NCBI GenBank assembly: GCA_022701365.1 | Contig: JAKUHH010000147.1 | Location: 1-24,289, forward strand | Reading direction: 5' to 3' | Length of the DNA: 24,289 nucleotides | Origin: Mycocentrospora acerina | Lineage: Eukaryota > Ascomycota > Dothideomycetes > Pleosporales | Shown here: positions 10,064 to 18,287 of the stretch, one piece after another | Layout of the letters: each line of letters starts with the position of its first letter | Position numbering within the stretch: position 1 is the stretch's first letter | Notes under the pieces: model-generated | Database searches by the model: none | The model's input: the letters and a program-made list of their open reading frames with translations, nothing else | Told to the model about the DNA's origin: nothing | Position numbers and translations under genes: made by a program

Positions 10064-12260
10064 TAGCGAGAAGCATTGCCAAGCGATCGCGAATATTTCA
10101 GAATTTGCACAACATCATGCTAGAGTCTTGTACCGAGTTGCGCATCTAGAACTGTAGCTAGAGAAAAGGGGATTGGGCAGGATTCATAGAAATTGTGTGT
10201 ATACTGTACGCGAGGATATAGAGGAGCATAGCTGAATTTGCTCAAGAGAGTCGCTATGAGGTTTAAGCTGGAGCAAGTATAAACCCACTGATCATTGTGA
10301 AAGATCAAGAGTTAGAGCTGGCCATGCAGGAAAAACGTGAGGATATGATTGAGGAAGGTAAAACTATATTTTACAGTCGCCATTTAGGCGCAAATCTGTA
10401 CTTCTGCTTATTCGATAACGTGAGCTAAACCCCAAAGATGATTTAAGAAAGAGAAAACTTCTTAGTGCTCTCAAATACGTACGCCTTGAGCGTAGGCTTA
10501 TGTGTCGTGGTTATGCCACATTTAATCGGGACTCGTTAATTGTCTAGAGACATCAAGGTTCGATTTCAACCTGCGACCTTAAGCTTAAACAATAAGTTCA
10601 CCGCACGAGCTCTAAAAACTCTGGTGATCATAGCTTCCACTCACTGCTTCTTGAGTGAACGTAATAAGAATTAGTTTTCAATCTCTACCATTCCTATCCA
10701 TCAAATTCATCGATACTAACGACTTTGCAACAAGCTACAGCTACGTGTTACTTTCTTTTTAACAGTAATGGTGAGCGGTGCTAGTTGCTGTACATCCTTA
10801 ACACCAAGCCTGGTCAACAAAACCAAGCTCCGAGCAGTAGAGCTGTAGTGGTTCACGCAGATAAATTAAAGAGAGATGAATATTCTTAAAATAAACTTCT
10901 AGTTTCTGTGATTAGGATTGTATAGGTACTGAGACAACAAATCAAGTGACATTGATTACTGTAGCAGACGTGCAAAAACCAGCAGCTAATCCAATCTTTC
11001 AGGAAGTACTCTTGCTTCCTTCGTCAAATTCACGTTTGCTGGCAAGAACAAAGAAGAAATTTGACTTGTCAGCCTGCACGTGTGTGAGCACTCAGTTCCT
11101 ATATAAGTCTCCGAGTCCTACACTATTAATAATAACAACAAATTCCTCCTGATTGTTCCCTTACATGACCTCTAAGCAAGTGATCATGGCTCATAATGAC
11201 CTTAGTGCTTATTTTTTACTTAAAGAATGTTAAGAAATTTGGCCTGTCTCAATCCGGAAGCAGAGCGGTCGTTGCAATGTAAGATAGAGACGCTTTCAGA
11301 TAAAGACTTAGCAATACCAGGCGCTATAATAGTGGATCATGAATTACATCTTCTTGAGAGGATTAAATAATTTATAGAATTTTGTGATATCACTCTAAAA
11401 GAATCTCAACCTGTGAGCTAACAAAAGGTTTGACCTTCATGCTGCAGCGGCTTGAAAGCATATATTGTTGACTAACATAGCACGGAAGTCAAGAAACCAT
11501 CACATCATCAAGCATAGCTGAGCTAACAAAATCTTCAGAATGCCTACCAAGAGCTCCGCTTTAAAGCTTTTCGCCTTCAGTAAACAACCTTCTCCTTCCT
11601 CCGCATGGACGTTAAGTGCTATCACGTCGCCCAAGAATCGACAGTCTGGCTTTCGTTAACTGTGAGAGAAGTTGTCAAAGAGCAGAATCTGCCAAAGGAA
11701 GCGTTACCTAATGACGCGCAAAATGCAAGCTGATCAGTATAAATGATAGGATTCGTCGGAAACTTTTTAAGTCTCACTGTAGTTTGTAGACATAATATCG
11801 CTATACTGCTAGCCAACCTAAATTAATTAGAATTAGACACAAAACCATCTTTCCTTTAATACAATCTGGGTTTAGAACCTAAAAGCTTTTACTTTTTATA
11901 TGTTTTTCTATCCGGCCGTGGCTTCACATTTGAATTGCGCTTCTGTGAATGTCGTGGAGTGCTGCTGCAGCACGTGGCTGGGTTCGTTTCGCTTTGGTAC
12001 TTTTGGCGTGTACAACCATGATTATTCTCTTTCTCTCTCTCTTCCGTTGTAGTTGTAAAAACATGCTGCTGTTCAATGGTTATCAGAAGTAAATGTGCGT
12101 AACATTTGAGGGGTTGGTGCGTCAGTCAGTTGCCGATCGCTTTACGTAATGCCAAGTTCCTGCGGCAAATCGCGACGCGTATTTTATCCCAATTCCGATT
12201 CCAAGCATGTCTTCTCCGCTCCGGCTTTATTAGGGCAACTGGACATCACAGATCAATATC
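10064..12260. other. Intergenic region with short coding-like fragments
   Basis: No full gene is recognised in this 2.2-kb stretch upstream of the transcription factor. Three short plus-strand frames have coding-like composition: 10324-10428 (MQEKREDMIEEGKTIFY, open upstream to 10267), 11227-11370 (47 residues, with DLAIPGAIIVDHELHLLE) and 11605-11733 (42 residues, with LSLTVREVVKEQNLPKEAL). They could be exons or relics of a lost gene between the transporter and the regulator. None matches a family I know, and they could be chance. Confidence 0.3.
11971..12045 (+). promoter_or_regulatory. Putative promoter elements of the transcription factor gene
   Basis: A CACGTG palindrome (11971-11976) is followed by a pyrimidine-rich TC tract (about 12025-12045), some 220 bp upstream of the ATG. 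Pyrimidine tracts are common just upstream of transcription starts in filamentous fungi, and CACGTG is an E-box recognised by bHLH factors. No TATA box is evident between the tract and the start. Assignment is by position and motif only. Confidence 0.3.
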
Positions 12261-14485
12261 ATGTTTTCCGAGTCTGCCTCTGCCGAACGTCCATCTCAGC
12301 ATACAGCTTCGACTGGTATGTTTCTAATTGGTTTCCTTGTTTGTCTGAGCCGCTCGAGCCATCTCTGAGTGCAGGCTCTTCATGATTGAGCTGACCTTCC
12401 AGCTTCAGGCAAAGCGCCGAATATCCCGAGGGCATGTGAGGGTAGGTGACCCATGCATTTTATGGCACTTAGAGCTCTAAAAAATACCAGAATGCCGTCG
12501 GAAAAAGCAAAAATGCGATGGACAGACGCCATGCCGAATGTGCACCAAGCGCCGCACTCTGTGCTCTTACCGCAATATCTGTAGGCATCGGGGAACGCGA
12601 GCATCTCCCTTTGTCCACCGAGGTCAAACCATATCAACTGCTCAGGAAGAGATATCAAATAGGCCTTCTCATCCTATACCCCGTCGTGTACTTATTTTCA
12701 ACAACATTCGCGCTACTCATGATTTAGCAGGGACTGAGCTATTCTACGGAGCTTCCTCGATTTTCTCTTTGCTTCAGCATCTCAATGTTCATCTTCCTAC
12801 CCAGGCATTAACAAAGGCCCACCCTGAGGTTAATACAGAAGGAGCCCAAGATGGGAGCGAGAGCATTGAACACTACAGCTATCAGAACATTGCTTTTGAT
12901 GTTCTGCCTACACCTATGCAGGGTGCTACACATAGCGCGTTTATCAGCTACGATTTGGCAAAAGCTGCCCTACGGAACTTCATCCTTACAACAGCTCACC
13001 GAGTGCCCTTTTTAGAGCCTAATGAACTATGTAGCGCTCTTGAAAAGCTCTACTTCCGTAGCGATGTTAGCCTTCTAAACTCATTGGATAGAGCGATCAT
13101 TGTTATTGCATTGGCTATCGGCGCGACACCAATCGTGCACAATCCGTGCAGACAACAATTCCTCGCACAAGCCCGAACAGAGGCAGAATTAACACTATAC
13201 AATATTAGCCTCCGAGCAGTGCAAGTCGATATTTTAATGGCTCACTGTGAGTTTGAAGCTGGTAATCCAAACATATGCTACCTTCAGTTAGGCGGCGCTA
13301 TTCGTAAAGCATACGCTGCTGGAGTTCACCGCGCACAATCTCTAGAGGCTAAGCAAACGATGTGGGCCCTATACTGCAATGAAAGCATGATATGCTTTAA
13401 GCTTGGAAGACAGTACAGTCTGACAGAGGAGGAGATAGCCCCACCAACGCTTCAGCACCTGTCCTACATAGGTTCGTTTGTGCGGCTATGCACAATTGTC
13501 CGATCTGCAAATCGTATTTATCATCATAATGATACGTCTGTCAGCGCCGATCTAAATTCAGCAAATTCGATACATCAACAGCTTTGCAAATTCTCGAGTA
13601 CAATTAAAACAGAGTTAGCGCTTGAAGTTGGAGGCGAATTGTGTACACTTACAGGAGAAAAGCTCTCTTGGCATATCACTATTTCATACTGTAAACTGGT
13701 TTCTTGCTATTTATCTAGACGCTGCTAACTTACATATAGTATATTTTTCACAATTTTACTCGTTTACCGACCTTTCTTTTTGCTCTGCTCAGAGCTCAAG
13801 CGTCGAAAGATTATTAATAAAAGTGAAGACACTAACAACGTTGATATGGTGGAGCTTGCTAAGGCTGGTGAGGCTTGCATCAACTCCGCGCACTCTATCA
13901 TTGCTCTTTCTAATTCTTTGTTTACACTGCAAATTGGAGTAGAGGTTAGTGTGGCACTCTTATTCTGTTCTCATTTTCTTGCCTCGGATTCAAGAGGCTT
14001 TTGTTGTAATCTCGGCTGAAGTCACACTGTTTAACCTGGAACAGGGATCTTACAATCATGCATTTTATTTGGAGAGCGCTTGTTTCGTTCTTGGCCTTGC
14101 CACTATCTACGACGACATCAACCCCAGCCATCACCTCGAGGGCGTCGGCACAGGCTTGCAACTGCTCCGGAAGCTGGGAGAGCGAGAGCCGATACAAAGC
14201 ATAGTCTCAGCGCTAGAGCAGATGTTCACCAGAATCAGCGCATTGCCGACCAAGACACAGCCGAGCGTTGCACGATATGCTATAGCTACCAGCGATAATC
14301 TTCCTCTAACAGAAACTGTCAATCTACAAGACCATGTAGGACAGTCTGCATCCTTGTTCCCAACATATTCAACATCAGGATCAGAACTTCAAGATTCTGC
14401 CCCGCTTGGTCGAGAAAACGAATTACTTGATGACTTGTGGTCAATGATGGATTGGAATATGAATTTTCCAGACGCAGAATCTTAA
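12261..14485 (+). CDS. Zn2Cys6 fungal transcription factor with fungal_trans domain; one apparent frameshift
   Basis: Nuclear DNA-binding regulator. Exons: 12261-12315, 12403-12441, 12491-13690, 13740-13944, 13997-14485. Joining them rebuilds a complete zinc cluster at residues 30-56 (C-x2-C-x6-C-x5-C-x2-C-x6-C; ACEECRRKKQKCDG then PCRMC), which is split by intron 2. Intron 1 ends with a CTGAC branch point and CCAG. A linker leads to TELFYGASSIFSLLQHL (about 114) and an all-helical fungal_trans region (about 200-480). The C-terminus is acidic and aromatic (LLDDLWSMMDWNMNF), like an activation domain. The start is the first Met after an in-frame stop. Exon 4 is clearly in the frame giving ILLVYRPFFLL, but intron 3 (GTAAAC to ATATAG, with a GCTAAC branch point) leaves it one base short; one extra T in the T5 run at 13744-13748 fixes this and gives 662 residues. 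Targets are unknown. Confidence 0.8.
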
Positions 14486-14651
14486 TCATTTAAAAATAAT
14501 TTTACTGTATGCATAAAGTTATAAAAGAAACCCACTCAAACACTTAAAGACGCACTGTTGCATGTACTATATGTAATATGTAAAAGCTGTTAATTACAGC
14601 TATAAGATGTAACAAGAACCGCCCTAACTCCTAGTAGAAATAGAACATAGT

Positions 14652-14950
14652 TGCTAATATCCTGTTTTGTACTTAATCTTAGTAGTGAAAGACATTCTGA
14701 TACTAGTACGTAGATAAACAGGTTTAAAGTTAGTTCTTAGGAATAGAGTAAGTTTAGGGCAACAAGATAAGTTTAATACACAAATTTATAATAAACTATA
14801 ATTAATTAAATGGAATTAAAAAGTACATTAAGTAACAAGATGAAAGTAATTACTATAAGTGTAGTGTCCTTAAAAACTATATACATAGAGCTTTACTATA
14901 ATCCTAAACTAATCTATAAATCTAGGACTACATATTATGTGTGAACTTAG
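14652..14950 (-). mobile_element. Solo or fragmentary LTR related to the downstream Gypsy element
   Basis: About 240 bp from TGCTAATATCCTG onward align with the LTR at 17031, sharing for example CAGGTTTAA, GTTAGTTCTTAGG and ATAGAGTAAGTTTAGGG in the same order and spacing. Similarity fades after about 14890 and returns briefly near ACTTAG at 14945. Divergence is much higher than between the two LTRs of the full element, so this is an older insertion. No internal region is attached. Confidence 0.75.
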
Positions 14951-15106
14951 AGAAGACTATAAGATTAAGTAGAGTGTTATAAACTAGCCTTTTCACAATA
15001 TGATATAGAAAGTCTTAATAGTAGTAATAAGTATCTTAAAGAATGTCTATAATAATTGCTCTAATATTCCTATGTTTATGTATTACATATTTGCTTAACG
15101 TGTTTT

Positions 15107-15174
15107 ACAAGCGAGGCGTCCATACAAGCAAGGCGTCCATACAAGCGAGGCGTCCATACAAGCGAGGCGTCCAC
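15107..15174 (+). repeat. Four tandem 17-bp units in the left inverted repeat
   Basis: The unit ACAAGCGAGGCGTCCAT occurs four times in direct tandem at 15107, 15124, 15141 and 15158. The second copy has one G-to-A change and the last ends in C instead of T. The right terminus has only two units (16940-16973, reverse orientation). Repeated subterminal units usually serve as transposase binding sites. Confidence 0.95.
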
Positions 15175-15279
15175 CCTACTAACTTTAATCACCTTTAAAG
15201 GTGTGCAACTTAATAACAAGATAATCTACAATATAGATAGTACTGTTATAAGTTAAGTAGTATCTAGATTATCTTTTTT

Positions 15280-16900
15280 ACACGTGCGTGAGTTGTGCCT
15301 AGTCTCTCTGCACCTGCTGCAACGTGCTAAAGCCTAGCAGCTAAGGCCTGCGTGCTCTCCTCCTTAACACTCTTTACAAGTAATCTGCTAAGTAGCCTCT
15401 TACTAAGCAATTATATCCTCTCTAGCACTTTTTATTAATACTCCTTGCTTTTATATACACTTTTTCTTTTACTACTTTCTTTTTAACACTGCCTTATTAG
15501 CTCTCTTAAAGCTAGCAATCTAATTATGCATTAGCTTAGCAGAAAGCATTATTACTTCTGCTCTCTTCTTAAGCTAATTAATTGCTTTAATAATTAAAGC
15601 AGGTAATAAGCTCCTGTGCTGCTGCATGTAATTATATATTAGTGTTAATTAAGCCTTAAGCTTATATATATTACTTAGTGTATAAGCCTTCTAAAGAGCC
15701 TTTGTAATAGCAGCTAGAGTAAGCATACGCAGCTGTACATCTAGCTTTAACAGTATAATATCTAGTTAGAGAGGCATAAGGCCTACACCTTAAAAGGCTA
15801 AGCAGATATTAGCTAATATAAATAATTATTTAAACGCAGCCTTAAAGGCTAGCAGAAACTTAAGCTTTATAATATAGTTAATATAGTAGCAGATTAGGCT
15901 CTTAACTTTACAGCTGTACATATAGTTTAACAGTAAGAAGTAGCTAATATTAAGTAGCTGCAGCAGGTAAGATAAGTAAGGTAGCATATAAAGCATATAG
16001 ATGTTGTTCTCCTTGTAAAGCTCTTAAAACTTAAGTAAGTAGTAGCTCTTATAGCTATTAAGAATAAGTAGGCAATATATAATAATAATATAAGTCTTTA
16101 TATAAGTGTTAAAGTGCTTTAACTACTTAACTCCTAGCTTATTATTTGTCTAGCTATTGTTACTAACTGCAATTGCCTAGTTGCATAAGATCTCTACCTC
16201 TTTGTACTAGGCAGACAGGTAATACTAGCTAGCAAAGATAAGGAACAGTAGGACTGTCTAGCTAGCAGTATTAATTGCAGCAATTAACATTACCTACTTA
16301 TAATTACCTAGCTAGATAGCCTTTAGCTAGCCTCTCCTCTCTAACCTTATTATAATAAGCTAAGTTGTAATCTTGCTTATTATAAAGCTAGCTTTATTAA
16401 AGTTATAGATATCTTTATTATAGATGCTGTACTTTACCTTTGTCTGCTTTATAAGCTTAAACTATCTCTTAATTAATATAGGATCTTTATATAGAGCTCT
16501 CTGTCTATTGTATACTTAATTAAAATATATTGTAAGACTGTTAGTACACTTAATAAAGTTGCACAGCTAGTAGACACTAACTTAACCTCTACTACAGGTA
16601 GCTAGCAGCTTATTAGCTATATTACAGACAGCTGCGTATGTAGGCGCAAATCTACGCTAATCTAAGTTAAGTATATAGCTAATAATTACCTTCTCTTCTG
16701 CCTAGGTAAGCTTCTTTAAATTAGGCTAGTAATTATGCTAAAAAAGCTTGCTAGCGCGTTAGCCTTATAGCGTTGTTTAAGGTACATTAAATGTCTAAGC
16801 AGCAGCTCTTTTGCTTTAAATCTGATGTCTGTTAAGAGAAAAGATAGTAAGCTGTATATTAGCTTTATATAAGCGCATTAGAGATTATTAAGGTTAAGGC
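15280..16900 (-). pseudogene. pogo/Fot1-type transposase remnant with C-terminal zinc knuckle
   Basis: On the minus strand near 15895-15995 the reading is LPYLSYLLQLLNISYF, a mutated LPPH-S-HLLQPLD-x-x-F motif of DDE_1 transposases. It is followed by YSCKVKSLI, where family members have a similar segment after PLK.AY. At the 3' end of the same strand (about 15275-15345) the frame reads CSRCRETRHNSRTCK, a C-x2-C-x4-H-x4-C zinc knuckle of the type found at the tail of some Fot-like transposases. Many TAA/TAG codons interrupt it, so it is not functional. Limits are approximate. Confidence 0.75.
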
Positions 16901-16913
16901 ATTGTTAATTTAA

Positions 16914-16982
16914 GTTTAAAGGTGATTAAAGTTAGTAGGGTAGACGCCTTGCTTGTATAGACGCCTCACTTGTAAAACACGT
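16914..16982 (-). repeat. Right terminal inverted repeat of the second pogo-like element
   Basis: Reverse complement of the left terminus (15098-15200) but with two rather than four 17-bp units. The inner part, GGTGATTAAAGTTAGTAGGG on the plus strand, matches the left copy. Remaining differences are mostly C/T transitions. Confidence 0.9.
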
Positions 16983-17030
16983 TACCTTCTTATAGTTGTT
17001 ATGTATATAGCTAACCCTTTGTATACCTTC

Positions 17031-17423
17031 TGTTAAGATCCTGTTCTGTACTTGATCTTAGTAGTTGAAGACCTTCTAATACTAGTACTAATGTAGAACA
17101 GGTTTAAGGTTAGTTCTTAGGGATAGAGTAAGTTTAGGGAAACAAGGTTAGTTTAATGCACATATTAATAATACACTGTAATTAAGGGTAAGAAGCAATA
17201 AGTAGATTAATTAATAAGGTTAAACACATTACTATAAGGGTAGTGTTCCTACTAACTATATACTTAATTATAATGTGGTGCTTAGTACTAATTATAATGC
17301 TTAGTGTACTAATTATAACTAATTATACTAAGCACTAAGCACATTATATAACTTAGGTTGCTTAGTAAGGCTAGGGTTTATTTAATTAGTTAAGGCCCTC
17401 CTTTGCCTAACCTGCTCTTAACA
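17031..17423 (-). repeat. 3' LTR of the Gypsy element
   Basis: A 393-bp LTR with 8-bp inverted ends TGTTAAGA/TCTTAACA. It contains an internal inverted repeat (GTGCTTAGT near 17277 against ACTAAGCAC near 17343). On the plus strand it is followed by CTATCCCCCTTCTT, the complement of a polypurine tract, which confirms the orientation. Confidence 0.9.
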
Positions 17424-17437
17424 CTATCCCCCTTCTT
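17424..17437 (-). other. Polypurine tract of the Gypsy element
   Basis: Read on the minus strand this is AAGAAGGGGGATAG directly before the 3' LTR start, the position where plus-strand DNA synthesis is primed. It has kept its G run despite heavy RIP around it. Confidence 0.75.
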
Positions 17438-17718
17438 ACTTAGCTTAGTCCCTTAAGCTTATTATATAACGCGCATAGTTCTTATACATTTGCTGCTTAG
17501 TTTTAATAATATCTAAATATCCTAAAAAGTTAAGTACTGTCTGCTGTTAATATCTTTATAAATTTATTAAAATTGCTAGTAAAATTATAGTTTAAAAATG
17601 CGCAACTTATGCAAAGTATAATTAAGTGTGTAAAATTTATATTTAGTCTAGAAAGTGTAGTAAGTATTTGCAACATAGCTAACAGTACAATATAAAAGTA
17701 ACTTAATCTAAGTTTAAA

Positions 17719-18095
17719 CAGTTAGTAACTAAAAAGGAAAAGTTATAATAATAAATTAAGAAGTCTTAAGAGGCTTAGAATATTACAATAAAGGCACAAG
17801 AGAAGGCGCTAGAAGATCTGCGCACTGCGTGTGCTAGAGAAGAAAGATTGCAGATATAAATAGATTTAATAGATTGTTATGCTAAAGAGGCAATCTCTGT
17901 AGAGGAGTAGAGTATTAAAGAATAAGAGGAACAGGAGCGCGCAGAGATAAGTAATCTTATATCTTTTAATAATCTTTTAGAAGGCCTAGCATTAAATTTA
18001 TCTCTAAATACTTAGAGTGCTATTAAAGGTCTTCTAGATAACTTCTAGGAAGTTCCTGCATTGTTTTCTAGAGGCAAAACCTAGTTCTTATGTCT
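17719..18095 (+). pseudogene. Antisense coiled-coil-like ORF inside the Gypsy element
   Basis: On the plus strand, opposite to pol, one frame reads through about 125 codons with strong coding character: QLVTKKEKL, then KAQEKALEDLRTACAREERL, AKEAISVEE and EEQERAEISNLISFNNLLEG, ending near EVPALFSRGKT. It is broken only by TAA and TAG codons, several where CAA or CAG would give Gln (including three consecutive TAAs) and some where TGG would give Trp. The Lys/Glu/Gln-rich composition with spaced Leu and Ile suggests a coiled coil. It lies between the integrase C-terminus (18288) and the 3' LTR. It may be an accessory antisense gene of the element or a captured host fragment. No family recognised. 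Confidence 0.55.
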
Positions 18096-18287
18096 TAGGC
18101 TCTTCTAGTATTTCTAAAGTAGTAGTTAACAGTTTATAAAGTAAGTTTCTAGTTCCTAGTTATCTTTACTTAGTAGGTAACCTTTCTATCTAATTAAGAA
18201 CTTAAGTCCTTGCTTAGTTTTTTAGTAGTTAATAATTTTTTTAACTTTATAACTGTTATTAATGTCTAGTTTAAAATAGAATGTTTT

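Larger units (their letters stand above)
15098..16982 (-). mobile_element. Second pogo/Fot1-like DNA transposon with tandem-repeat termini
   Basis: This 1885-bp element starts ACGTGTTTTACAAG and ends in its reverse complement, with TA on both sides (15096-15097 and 16983-16984). The inverted repeats are about 103 bp on the left and 69 bp on the right. The 34-bp difference equals two 17-bp units. The interior is AT-rich with RIP-like stops and encodes a degenerate transposase on the minus strand. It sits between a solo LTR and the Gypsy element, so the region was hit repeatedly. Confidence 0.9.

Noticed and set aside
10500..10580. tRNA-like T-arm (AGGTT-CGATTTC-AACCT at 10556-10572)
   Set aside because: The T-arm is well formed but no seven-base acceptor partner or anticodon arm fits upstream, so a tRNA gene is not supported.
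12149..12385. 78-codon frame as the N-terminus of the transcription factor (reads into QAKRRISR)
   Set aside because: It needs a frameshift to reach the zinc cluster. Starting at 12261 with an intron at 12316-12402 reaches ACEEC in frame with a proper branch point.
13622..13942. 106-codon frame overlapping exons 3 and 4
   Set aside because: It translates the out-of-phase reading of exon 4 (YSFTDLSFCS); the neighbouring frame gives the conserved ILLVYRPFF.
15107..15174. Possible CRISPR-like array
   Set aside because: The units are directly adjacent without spacers, lie within a transposon terminus, and the organism is a fungus.
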